A DNA stretch of 7,002 nt, from positions 1 to 7,002 of the forward strand of contig JAFGID010000304.1 of NCBI GenBank assembly GCA_016929735.1. The letters run 5' to 3'. Both the position numbers and the translations under genes were made by a program. Each line of letters starts with the position of its first letter. Position 1 is the stretch's first letter. Positions 1 through 6,270 of this stretch are shown in pieces. A model generated the notes under the pieces. It ran no database searches. It worked only from the letters and a program-made list of their open reading frames with translations, and was not told where the DNA came from. The stretch is from Ignavibacteriales bacterium (lineage in GTDB: Bacteria; Bacteroidota; Ignavibacteria; Ignavibacteriales; Melioribacteraceae).

Positions 1-80
1 CATTAACCCGAGGAGCCGGATACGGGAAAACTGTACGTCCGGATCTGCGAGGGGGTAGGCGGAGTAATCCGCCATCCTAT
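1..80 (+). mobile_element. 3' end of a group II intron (domains V and VI)
   Basis: Positions 13-45 fold as a group II domain V. GAGCCGGA (13-20) pairs with TCCGGATC (38-45), with one G-A mismatch where the usual G-U wobble sits. The AGC catalytic triad is at 14-16. After a CG bulge at 36-37, the distal stem TACGG/CTGTA (21-25, 31-35) closes a GAAAA loop. Downstream, GGCGGA (58-63) and TCCGCC (68-73) form a hairpin with loop GTAA, followed by an unpaired A74; this fits domain VI and its branch-point adenosine. The intron should end in AY, and A79-T80 is the nearest match, so the 3' boundary is about 80 (possibly up to 86). The body and any reverse transcriptase gene lie upstream of the window. 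The intron reads in the same direction as the cassette genes. The fold was paired by hand, and a degenerate copy cannot be excluded. Confidence 0.75.
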
Positions 81-125
81 CTCAATTGGGCGTCATGCTG
101 AAATACAACAATCCGATAATACATT

Positions 126-944
126 ATGGAAAATTCAAATGAAATAAATCTTGGTAGTGTTCAGAAAACACTGTTACTTCCTCTATGGGGAAGGGCAATT
201 GAAACGCAGAAACCAAAACCGCTTCTGGTTGATAATAAAGCTGTTTCTATCATAAAAAGTATTCCTTATGATTTTACTTTAATTGCTGAAAATATTAATC
301 CAATAAGTCGTTTAAGCTGGATTGCCCGCAGTATTTACTTTGACAAGAAGATTAAAGAATTTATCAGTGTTTTTCCTGAGGCAACCATAGTTAATATTGG
401 ATGTGGACTTGATACAACATTTGACCGGGTGGATAATGGTAAAATTCATTGGTATGATTTGGATTTACCGGATACTATTGAATTAAGAAAAAAATACATT
501 TTAGAAACAGACAGAAGAAAATTCATTTCTAAATCAGTATTTGATACAAGTTGGTATAATAAAATAGAAAAGAAAGATAATGTTATGTTTCTGATTGCCG
601 GTGTACTTTATTATTTTAACGAATCTGAAGTAAAAAAACTGTTTATTAGCTTCCATACCTTTCTTCCGGGAGTAGAAATTGTTTTTGATTATGCCTCCAA
701 ATTAGGAATAAGCGTATCAAATAAAAAAGTGCTTGAAAAAGGAGGAATGGATAAATCTGCTTTTTTAAAATGGGGTATTAATAATATTAAGGAAATAGAA
801 AAATGGGACAACAATATTAAAGTAATTGACAAGATGTCGATGTATAAGGAACATAAAAAGAATTATTCAATTTTTAAAAGAATGGGTATGACAATAGCAG
901 ACATGTTAAAAATAATGTCATTAGCTCATATCAGGATAAATTGA
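126..944 (+). CDS. Class I SAM-dependent methyltransferase, LCM/TcmP-like
   Basis: A 272-residue cytoplasmic protein that probably transfers a methyl group from S-adenosylmethionine to an oxygen or carboxylate of an unknown substrate. Visible motifs follow the leucine carboxyl methyltransferase family (PPM1/TcmP type): an N-terminal substrate-side region (1-75), the SAM-binding glycine motif VNIGCGLDTTFDR (89-101, where many family members read ELGAGLDTR), the acidic loop WYDLDLPDTIELRK (109-122), whose aspartates should contact the ribose, the strand FLIAGVLYYF (155-164), and VFDYAS (186-191). The length is normal for the family and no motif is broken. The ATG lies 40 bp after the cassette start, as in other cassettes here, and the leader has no strong Shine-Dalgarno. 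It is the only gene of its cassette. TcmP-like enzymes often modify small molecules, but nothing here identifies the substrate. Confidence 0.85.
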   Translation: MENSNEINLGSVQKTLLLPLWGRAIETQKPKPLLVDNKAVSIIKSIPYDFTLIAENINPISRLSWIARSIYFDKKIKEFISVFPEATIVNIGCGLDTTFDRVDNGKIHWYDLDLPDTIELRKKYILETDRRKFISKSVFDTSWYNKIEKKDNVMFLIAGVLYYFNESEVKKLFISFHTFLPGVEIVFDYASKLGISVSNKKVLEKGGMDKSAFLKWGINNIKEIEKWDNNIKVIDKMSMYKEHKKNYSIFKRMGMTIADMLKIMSLAHIRIN

Positions 945-964
945 TAATCCTTATAAGCACGAAC

Positions 965-1094
965 GCCCAACACGCGCTATAGTTAATTGCCGTTGCAGTG
1001 CGTATTTCAAGGTATTCGCTCTTATTGAAGTTCGGCGTAGCTTGATAGGAAAGTGCTTTCAAATCGGCAACTAACCATAGCGCCAACGTTAGCG
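965..1094 (+). other. attC: attC site 1 (end of cassette 1)
   Basis: R'' is GCCCAAC at 965-971; it is the only R'' here that fits the classical RYYYAAC. R' is GTTAGCG at 1088-1094, with the cut between 1088 and 1089. The extended R'' ACGCCCAA complements the cassette start TTGGGCGT at 86-93. Arms 974-992 and 1065-1083 match over 19 positions with two A/G differences, giving G-T wobbles on the bottom strand. No extra arm base is seen. The inner part, with TTGATAGGAAA at 1042-1052, resembles attC8 rather than the other sites, so this is a second attC subfamily. Confidence 0.9.
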
Positions 1095-1123
1095 GCAATT
1101 TTAAAAAAAACTATAAACTTATT

Positions 1124-1477
1124 ATGAAAAGAATAAAAAATAGAATTATTGCTTCCAACTTGATATTTATAACAGCAGGATTAGGTTTATTAAACTTTTA
1201 TTTTGCAAGAGATCTGTTTATTTCTGGATCAAATATTTCAATTGCTGTTTTTACTATTCTATTTCTTGTAGGACTTGGTTTTCTTGCAAGAAAGGACATA
1301 AAGTGGATTAAGTGGGTATTTCTGGTAATCATGATTATAGGGCTTTTCAGTTTACCCCAAATACTCAATAATTTGTATGCAAAACCAATGGTTGGAATAA
1401 TTAATCTCATTCAAACCATTTTACAGTTGGCTGCTTTATTACTTTTATTTATTAAGGACAGGTTAGTCGAGAATTAA
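1124..1477 (+). CDS. Small integral membrane protein, unknown function
   Basis: A 117-residue protein that is almost entirely hydrophobic. Four membrane helices can be drawn at about residues 8-27, 37-54, 61-80 and 88-110. The start is basic (MKRIKNR), suggesting a cytoplasmic N terminus, and short charged loops (ARKDIKW at 55-61) separate the helices. It should sit in the inner membrane. No catalytic or transport motif is recognised and no family can be named. The ATG is 35 bp after the cassette start, behind an A-rich leader. The stop lies 8 bp before the attC stem. Proteins of this size and topology are common in Bacteroidota and in integron arrays. A minus-strand frame across this gene is a shadow. 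Confidence 0.75.
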   Translation: MKRIKNRIIASNLIFITAGLGLLNFYFARDLFISGSNISIAVFTILFLVGLGFLARKDIKWIKWVFLVIMIIGLFSLPQILNNLYAKPMVGIINLIQTILQLAALLLLFIKDRLVEN

Positions 1478-1487
1478 ATAAAACTGC

Positions 1488-1618
1488 CGCTAACAAGCGG
1501 TCATACGCAATGCGGGGTGCTGTGCCTGTTTTATTTACAACTCATTTAATAAAGCTTGTAGTAACGCGACAAGTTAGCGCTTCGAATCCCGCACTGCGCA
1601 TACCGCTGACCGTTATAA
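1488..1618 (+). other. attC: attC site 2 (end of cassette 2)
   Basis: R'' is CGCTAAC (1488-1494) and R' is GTTATAA (1612-1618), with the cut after 1612. The extended R'' GCCGCTAA (1486-1493) complements this cassette's own start TTAGCGGC at 1089. The arms are 1497-1516 and 1588-1606. C1502 has no partner and is the top-strand counterpart of an extrahelical G on the bottom strand. The inner stem reads TGCGGG/CCCGCA, as in attC3, against TTGCCG/CGGCAA in most others. A frame starting at 1510 is an artefact of this site. Confidence 0.92.
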
Positions 1619-1651
1619 ACAAGGCTGAAGTCAGACCAACAACTAAATCAA

Positions 1652-2518
1652 ATGAAAAACTTAGTATTAATAACTGTACTGTTAACCTGGCAATTACTTG
1701 GTTTTAGCCAAAATGACACAATAATAAAGAAAGGATATGTCAGTCTAGCTACCTTGATAGTAGATTATGAAACTTATAAGTTTAAGGGTGGAAACTTATC
1801 ATATTATTCCTGTCCACTATGTAGTAATGATAGTTTGCCATTTCAAATTGCAGGTTCATCCGCTGGAGATTATGGTGATATCACCTTTAGATTAATTCCA
1901 ACTTTCGATACTATTTTTAATGCCACAATAATCTGGATGGGAAGAGGTCAAATATATTATCCAAATACCTATAGTTTTTCACATCCATTTGAATCTTCAA
2001 CAGGTTCAGTAGTGAAACCTGATGATATTCAATATTTCATTCACGGCAGCATGTTACAGTTAAATGATACGGATTTGATTAAGCAGGCTGATACAGCTTG
2101 GAATTCTATTGATACATTATTGATAACAAGTCAATTTTCAAGCCATTCTTATAAAGCTGGAATTTATCTGTATCCGCCTACAATAGGATCTTTTAATCCG
2201 TCAGTGGCTAAGTGGATTATATTTTTATATTTTTCTGAAGAGACACATTCATCATTTAGGCCTTCAGAAAATATTTTGAATATTGTATTTTATCCAAATC
2301 CTGCTAAAAACACTATTTATTTGACCAACCTTAAAAGTTTAGCAAAAAAATCTTACTATAAAATATTTAATACAACTGGATTCTCAATAACTCAAGGAGA
2401 AATAGATAATGATTTACTAGTAATTGACATATCCTCATTCCAAAATGGAATATATTATTTGACCATATTTGATAAAAATGGGAACTATTTATACTGTAAT
2501 AAAGTAACAAAGTTTTAA
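1652..2518 (+). CDS. Secreted protein with C-terminal type IX secretion sorting domain
   Basis: A 288-residue exported protein. Residues 1-20 form a Sec signal peptide (hydrophobic LVLITVLLTWQLLG, then FSQ before the likely cleavage). Residues about 21-205 are a beta-rich region of unknown function with one CPLC motif at 54-57 that could bind metal or form a disulphide. Residues about 208-288 are a type A Por/T9SS sorting tail: YPNPAKNTIYL (214-224), IDISSFQNGIYYLTI (258-272) and a final KVTKF. The family is known to be carried across the outer membrane by the type IX machinery, with the tail removed and the protein often anchored to the surface. T9SS is confined to Bacteroidota and close relatives, so this gene is the best host marker here. 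The ATG lies 39 bp after the cassette start; the stop is 6 bp before the attC arm. Confidence 0.88.
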   Translation: MKNLVLITVLLTWQLLGFSQNDTIIKKGYVSLATLIVDYETYKFKGGNLSYYSCPLCSNDSLPFQIAGSSAGDYGDITFRLIPTFDTIFNATIIWMGRGQIYYPNTYSFSHPFESSTGSVVKPDDIQYFIHGSMLQLNDTDLIKQADTAWNSIDTLLITSQFSSHSYKAGIYLYPPTIGSFNPSVAKWIIFLYFSEETHSSFRPSENILNIVFYPNPAKNTIYLTNLKSLAKKSYYKIFNTTGFSITQGEIDNDLLVIDISSFQNGIYYLTIFDKNGNYLYCNKVTKF

Positions 2519-2526
2519 TGCCCTGT

Positions 2527-2657
2527 TTATAACAAGCGGTAATACGCAAAGCGGGGTGTTGTGCCTGTTTTATTTGCAGCTCATTTAATAAGCATTACTG
2601 TAACTCGACAAGTGAGCGCTATGAATCCCGCACTGCGCATACCGCCGACCGTTGGCG
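2527..2657 (+). other. attC: attC site 3 (end of cassette 3)
   Basis: R'' is TTATAAC (2527-2533) and R' is GTTGGCG (2651-2657), with the cut after 2651. TGTTTATAA complements the cassette start TTATAAACA at 1613. The arms are 2536-2555 and 2627-2645. The unpaired extra base is an A (2541 or 2542) rather than the usual C, so the bottom strand would carry an extrahelical T. The site is close to attC2 through most of its length, including the TGCCTGTTTTATTT stretch in the loop region. Confidence 0.92.
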
Positions 2658-2687
2658 GCAAGCTTAGAAAAGAAAACACGAATCACG

Positions 2688-3230
2688 ATGAAATATTTGT
2701 TTTCGATTTGCTTAATTGTTCTTATAAGCTGTAAAACGACTCAAAATGACAATAGACCGATAACTAAAAATGACAGTTTAAGTAAGATTATTGATAAATC
2801 TGAACCTACTCTGACTGAAATTGAAAATTACATTCAAGAGTCACTGCAATCCGAGTTTAGTCAATCTAAAATGTATGATTTGACTGAAAATTTGAATGCA
2901 GATTTTAATGGTGATGGAATAAATGATAATGCTAGATTCGTTAAAAATGAAAACTCCGGAATCATAATTGTTTTTGGAGGATTCAATGATACTACTCGAC
3001 TTGGTTTCGGAAAGAAGTTTGCACATATGACCAACTTCAATTGGGTTGATTATTGGGCAATAGTCAACGATTCAGTAACATTTGAGATTCTTTTCAAGGA
3101 TAATGAAATTTCTGGAGATACTTTGGTACAATTAGAAAACTCATCTATTGTCCTAATTGAAGAGGAAGCCAGTTCAGGGCTTATCACATTTAAGAATGGA
3201 GAATTTATTTGGATACATCAAACTGATTAA
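2688..3230 (+). CDS. Lipoprotein with a DxNxDG calcium-loop-like motif
   Basis: A 180-residue predicted lipoprotein. The signal peptide MKYLFSICLIVLISC has a type II lipobox with Cys15 as the lipidated residue, so the protein should be anchored to the inner or outer membrane facing the periplasm or surface. Residues 72-80 read DFNGDGIND, like the acidic loops of VCBS/FG-GAP and dockerin-type calcium-binding repeats. It is followed by beta strands (GIIIVFGG at 91-98) and a C-terminal ASSGLITFKNGEFIWIHQTD (161-180) that resembles the ends of related Bacteroidota lipoproteins. No enzyme motif is seen. I chose the ATG at 2688, 36 bp after the cassette start, because it begins the signal peptide. 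An in-frame TTG at 2652 sits on the recombination point and would add 12 residues ahead of the signal. The stop is 8 bp before the attC. Confidence 0.82.
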   Translation: MKYLFSICLIVLISCKTTQNDNRPITKNDSLSKIIDKSEPTLTEIENYIQESLQSEFSQSKMYDLTENLNADFNGDGINDNARFVKNENSGIIIVFGGFNDTTRLGFGKKFAHMTNFNWVDYWAIVNDSVTFEILFKDNEISGDTLVQLENSSIVLIEEEASSGLITFKNGEFIWIHQTD

Positions 3231-3240
3231 TAAAGCCAGC

Positions 3241-3370
3241 CGCCAACATGCGGTCATACGCAATTGCCGTGTTTTTCGGTTGCTAATGTCTGCTCATTTG
3301 GCTGCCTAGTGTGTAACACGACAAGTGAGCGCTCTGAAACGGCAACTGCGTATACCGCCGAACGTTGGCA
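3241..3370 (+). other. attC: attC site 4 (end of cassette 4)
   Basis: R'' is CGCCAAC (3241-3247) and R' is GTTGGCA (3364-3370), with the cut after 3364. GCCGCCAA complements the cassette start TTGGCGGC at 2652. The arms are 3250-3269 and 3340-3358; with C3255 left out, 18 of 19 positions match. C3255 marks the extrahelical base. The 3' half carries TAACACGACAAGTGAGCGCT, shared almost exactly with attC5. Confidence 0.93.
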
Positions 3371-3404
3371 AACATTAAAACACATCCCTCAAAACTGAAG
3401 CCAT

Positions 3405-3683
3405 TTGATTAAAATTTCAAAAAATAAAATTTTCGGAGTTATTATTTTGATTATAAACCTAATCTGGACTGGAGATTGGAGTTGGCTATTCTATGCTTAT
3501 CACTTTACTGGTAGATTGTGGCTATTTATGTATCCTGATTGGGTTTTAATTTTAAATATAATTTTCGGACTAATTGGTATAAGCATTGGGATGAGATTAA
3601 TAATAGATAAAACCAAAATTAAGAAGGCTTTATTAATCGAAATCCCTAAATTTTTCGTCGGAATATTGATTTTGTTTCAATGA
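3405..3683 (+). CDS. Small membrane protein with TTG start, unknown function
   Basis: A 92-residue hydrophobic protein with likely membrane helices at about 9-22, 45-66 and 77-92, and a Trp-rich loop (WTGDWSWLF, 21-29). It begins basic (MIKISKNK) and ends directly after the last helix. No family is recognised. There is no ATG near the start; the TTG at 3405 is chosen because it lies exactly 40 bp after the cassette start, as in cassettes 1 and 6, and keeps the positively charged N terminus. About 80 bp of AT-rich sequence separates the stop from the attC, unlike its tightly packed neighbours. The abrupt C terminus and long tail could mean the protein was once longer and lost its end, but no broken continuation is obvious. 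Confidence 0.65.
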   Translation: MIKISKNKIFGVIILIINLIWTGDWSWLFYAYHFTGRLWLFMYPDWVLILNIIFGLIGISIGMRLIIDKTKIKKALLIEIPKFFVGILILFQ

Positions 3684-3764
3684 TTTATATACTTAAAAAA
3701 GATAAAGCATATAAATATAACAGTCGACTATTTAAAAACAATGTAATTAGATAAAAATATTAAC
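3684..3764. other. AT-rich non-coding tail of cassette 5
   Basis: About 80 bp between the stop of the cassette 5 gene and its attC, rich in A runs and TATA-like strings. It holds no frame of useful length, no convincing hairpin with a T-run, and no clear Bacteroidota promoter. It is notable only because other cassettes in this array have 4-20 bp here. Confidence 0.5.
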
Positions 3765-3767
3765 GTT

Positions 3768-3896
3768 TGCCAACACCCGGTCATACGCAATTGCCGTGCC
3801 TTTCGGTTACTAATGGCGGTTAACTTGGCACCTTGTGGGTAACACGACAAGTGAGCGCTCTGAAACGGCAACTGCGCATACCGGTGAACGTTGTAA
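3768..3896 (+). other. attC: attC site 5 (end of cassette 5)
   Basis: R'' is TGCCAAC (3768-3774) and R' is GTTGTAA (3890-3896), with the cut after 3890. GTTTGCCAA complements the cassette start TTGGCAAAC at 3365. The arms are 3777-3796 and 3866-3884, with C3782 unpaired. The outer stem is CCGGT/ACCGG where the other members of this subfamily have GCGGT/ACCGC: both sides changed together, a compensatory change showing that the fold is under selection. Minus-strand frames across this site are artefacts. Confidence 0.93.
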
Positions 3897-3930
3897 GCCA
3901 TTTTAAAAGAAACAAACACCTATATATCAG

Positions 3931-4284
3931 ATGAAAATATTGCTAAATAAAAGAACTTTGATTAGATGGAAAATCTACTTTGATAGATCAAGGATGTATA
4001 TAGGTTATATTCAGTTCTTTCTTATCGGGATCGTATTTTTGCAATCTTTTAAAGATAAACCATGGGGCGAGCTAGTCTTTAAATATGCTCTAATTTCCAT
4101 ACCAATTGCATTATTACTTTTTATATTTCTTTCATTGGTTTTAGGATACTTGGATTCAAAGCTTGGATTAAGGGAAGAAGAATTAAGAAATTTATCCAAA
4201 TCCAATCCAGTTATGATGGATCTTTTAAATCAGTTGAAAGAAATTAATGAGAAGATTGAAAAATTGGATAAAAAAGTGAATTAA
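3931..4284 (+). CDS. Two-helix membrane protein with C-terminal coiled coil
   Basis: A 117-residue protein of unknown function. The first 21 residues are basic (KRTLIRWK and DRSR). Membrane helices lie at about 22-39 and 50-73, joined by a short loop with DKPWGE. From residue 76 the chain is charged and helical. Residues 96-117 have a heptad pattern (MMDLLNQLKEINEKIEKLDKKV) typical of a short coiled coil, which suggests an oligomer with both ends in the cytoplasm. No catalytic motif is visible. The ATG is 40 bp after the cassette start. The stop is 4 bp before the attC stem. Its leader shares TTGTAAGCCAT with the next cassette although the genes are unrelated. Confidence 0.77.
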   Translation: MKILLNKRTLIRWKIYFDRSRMYIGYIQFFLIGIVFLQSFKDKPWGELVFKYALISIPIALLLFIFLSLVLGYLDSKLGLREEELRNLSKSNPVMMDLLNQLKEINEKIEKLDKKVN

Positions 4285-4291
4285 AAACGGC

Positions 4292-4421
4292 TTACAACAT
4301 GCGGTCATACGCAATTGCCGGGCCGAGGGGTTGCTAATGCTTGTTCTTTTGCCTATCTTTTGGGTAACACGACAAGCGAGCGCTCTGAAACGGCAACTGC
4401 GCATACCGCCGAACGTTGTAA
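4292..4421 (+). other. attC: attC site 6 (end of cassette 6)
   Basis: R'' is TTACAAC (4292-4298) and R' is GTTGTAA (4415-4421), with the cut after 4415. GGCTTACAA complements both this cassette's start and that of cassette 7 (TTGTAAGCC), so this is the one site whose full extended R box pairs in the linear array. The arms are 4301-4320 and 4391-4409, with C4306 unpaired. A further inner pairing, GCTTGT with ACAAGC, is possible. The sequence is nearly identical to attC7. Confidence 0.94.
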
Positions 4422-4448
4422 GCCATATTTAAAGAGCACTACGAAACG

Positions 4449-5060
4449 ATGAAACATAATATAACATACATTCTTTTTTTAGTATTTTTTGGAGTTTTAT
4501 CGACGACAAGCACATTTGCGCAAAAGGTTGATCCCGTAGACTCAAAGGTTGACTCGATTTTTAATTCTTATTTTGACTTTTTAACCCGGGATATCTTGGG
4601 AATCGATACTACAGATTATGATTTGCAGGCAAAAGAATCCGAAATGGCATTTTTGATTTATGATTTTTTTGAAAATATTTCCGGGCATTTTCAGCAAAGA
4701 CAGCTATTTAGTGAACATGATTATCCAAAGATTGGAAAGATTTGGTATTGTTATTCTACCAACAATGGGTTTTCTAAGGTTTGTGTAATAAATACTGACG
4801 AGGATTTTGAATCGTGGCGCAATTGGTATAATAACAACAAATCCTCTTTGATTTGGATCGACGATGATAAAAAGATTCAGAGTAAATCATCAAATGAATT
4901 CTATTATTTAGATTATATCACAAATTATCCATCAGAGATTAGATTTAAGGATAAATTGGATTGGATTCCAATGTCTCAAAAGCCAAAACAGGTTCTAGAT
5001 TTGGAAAAGCAAATGGACAAAGCCGGACTATTAGAACCAAAATATGGAGAGATTAAATAA
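4449..5060 (+). CDS. Exported protein with Sec signal peptide, unknown function
   Basis: A 203-residue protein. Residues 1-25 are a clear signal peptide (hydrophobic YILFLVFFGVLS, then TSTFAQ), with cleavage after Ala24 or Gln25, so it should be periplasmic or secreted. There is no lipobox Cys and no T9SS tail. The mature part is acidic and aromatic, with many Trp and Tyr (KIWYCYS, WRNWYNNN, LIWIDDD), and ends in a charged helix (VLDLEKQMDKAGLL). Two cysteines lie in the CYS...VCV region and could form a disulphide. No family or active site is recognised. The ATG is 33 bp after the cassette start. The stop is 5 bp before the attC stem. Confidence 0.8.
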   Translation: MKHNITYILFLVFFGVLSTTSTFAQKVDPVDSKVDSIFNSYFDFLTRDILGIDTTDYDLQAKESEMAFLIYDFFENISGHFQQRQLFSEHDYPKIGKIWYCYSTNNGFSKVCVINTDEDFESWRNWYNNNKSSLIWIDDDKKIQSKSSNEFYYLDYITNYPSEIRFKDKLDWIPMSQKPKQVLDLEKQMDKAGLLEPKYGEIK

Positions 5061-5068
5061 AATACGGC

Positions 5069-5198
5069 TTACAACATGCGGTCATACGCAATTGCCGGGC
5101 CAAGGAGTTGCTAATGTTTGTTCATTTGCCTATCTTTAGGGTAACACGACAAGCGAGCGCTCCGAAGCGGCAACTGCGCATACCGCCGTCCGTTGCCA
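5069..5198 (+). other. attC: attC site 7 (end of cassette 7)
   Basis: R'' is TTACAAC (5069-5075) and R' is GTTGCCA (5192-5198), with the cut after 5192. GGCTTACAA complements the cassette start TTGTAAGCC at 4416. The arms are 5078-5097 and 5168-5186, with C5083 unpaired. The frame of the next gene stays open upstream through this site to 5108, which invites an over-long start call. Confidence 0.94.
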
Positions 5199-5221
5199 AC
5201 CATATTAGGGACGACAGTACA

Positions 5222-6094
5222 ATGAATAAACAATTTTGGTATTTTTTAATTCATGGATTACTTGGAAAAAGAAAAGGAGCTTATGCTAACTTTTATTCTT
5301 ACGGAGAACATTTGGGCGATGCGCTAGATTTGACACTGAAAAATACGAGTACTGTTGGATTAACAGATTGTGATTTAATTGAAGCTCAACGATTAGATAC
5401 ATTTGAGAATTTTGAATTACCAAAAGAATGTGAGAAGATTTCTAAGGATGTATTTTTCAAACCAGGATTAAGCATTTACAAAATCAAGAAAAACGAAGAA
5501 AACTATATTTATCCAACGGGGATAGTTAAAAGCAGTGATGACGGTGAATATGATGCAGAATTGATAAAGAATCAGTTTGTTGCCTATTCAAAAGACGCAA
5601 ATGGAATTTATACATTTCTAATGACTCCTGACAAATATCTCATTGAGGATTTATTCTTTAAGTCATTCGATTTTATTCCAAGCGTTGATTCAGTTGCACT
5701 TTTTATTGAAGCTGAATGGGATAACGAAGAATCGACTGAACTCTGGATAAATAAGTCATTAACTGAAAGGCAACCAATCATTGATTTTCTGATAAATAAT
5801 ATTCCAAAAACTATTAATAATGGATATGTTAGTACAGTTGTATGCTGTGCAAAAGGAGAAACCAATCTAGTAATTGACTCTCATAAACATCTGAAGCTAA
5901 CGACAAAAGATGAATCAGTTTTTAATAATTTCGGCAAAAATATCATGGATTTAGGATACCAACAAACACAAGATTTTTATTCTTTAGAATACGGTTATTA
6001 TCATTGGCATTACAGACCGGCAGACAGTTTGGATAAAATGAATTTCCGAGAATATCTAACAAAAAATGGATTTGAAATACTAAAGAATGAATAA
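5222..6094 (+). CDS. Hypothetical cytoplasmic protein, 290 residues
   Basis: A soluble protein with no signal peptide, membrane segment or lipobox. It opens with an aromatic stretch (MNKQFWYFLIHGLLGKRKGAYANFYSYG, in residues 1-28), contains many acidic and aromatic residues, and ends with a conserved-looking LEYGYYHWHYRPADSL (255-270). Alternating short strands and helices suggest a mixed alpha/beta fold, but no catalytic motif is clear; a CC pair sits at 208-209. I do not recognise the family. Proteins with this look are often uncharacterised cassette cargo, and an immunity-type role is only a guess. I chose the ATG at 5222, 29 bp after the recombination point. The in-frame codons back to 5108 lie inside attC7 and would give an artefact extension of 38 residues. 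The stop is 5 bp before the attC stem. Confidence 0.78.
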   Translation: MNKQFWYFLIHGLLGKRKGAYANFYSYGEHLGDALDLTLKNTSTVGLTDCDLIEAQRLDTFENFELPKECEKISKDVFFKPGLSIYKIKKNEENYIYPTGIVKSSDDGEYDAELIKNQFVAYSKDANGIYTFLMTPDKYLIEDLFFKSFDFIPSVDSVALFIEAEWDNEESTELWINKSLTERQPIIDFLINNIPKTINNGYVSTVVCCAKGETNLVIDSHKHLKLTTKDESVFNNFGKNIMDLGYQQTQDFYSLEYGYYHWHYRPADSLDKMNFREYLTKNGFEILKNE

Positions 6095-6102
6095 AATACG
6101 GT

Positions 6103-6234
6103 TGGCAACACATGGTATAGTGCATGCGGGTTTCAGTGGTTTACGAGCGTTTGTGGCTCGTAAAAAAAGCTGGTGTAAATTGATAGGAAATCGCTTCGTA
6201 ATCCCGCACGACACCATACCATAAAACGTTACCG
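6103..6234 (+). other. attC: attC site 8 (end of cassette 8), divergent type
   Basis: R'' is TGGCAAC (6103-6109) and R' is GTTACCG (6228-6234), with the cut after 6228. GGTTGGCAA complements the cassette start TTGCCAACC at 5193. The arms are 6112-6130 and 6203-6222. The outer stem is ATGGTAT/ATACCAT in place of GCGGT/ACCGC, again changed on both sides. The extra base is in the 3' arm rather than the 5' arm. TTGATAGGAAA at 6180-6190 is shared with attC1 and absent from the other sites. Confidence 0.88.
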
Positions 6235-6270
6235 CCAATTTTAAAAAAGACACAACTCGATTTAAACAAT

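Noticed and set aside
1510..1707. 65-codon + strand frame over attC2 and the start of cassette 3
   Set aside because: It lies mainly in the attC and overlaps the signal peptide gene at 1652; its VTRQ-SA peptide recurs in attC7 because both encode the same repeat.
3728..3919. Minus-strand 63-codon frame
   Set aside because: It is translated attC5 repeat sequence (RYAQLPFQSAHL-like), a known kind of artefact over cassette attachment sites.
4291..4421. attC hairpins as rho-independent terminators
   Set aside because: The stems are long but no T-run follows them, and read-through is expected in cassette arrays.
5090..5125. Possible Bacteroidota promoter inside attC (TTG then TAATGTTTG)
   Set aside because: The spacing and the -7 element deviate from TAnnTTTG and the motif is not kept in all sites.
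5108..5221. N-terminal extension of the cassette 8 gene
   Set aside because: These 38 codons lie in attC7 and cross the recombination point; the ATG at 5222 fits the spacing of other cassettes.
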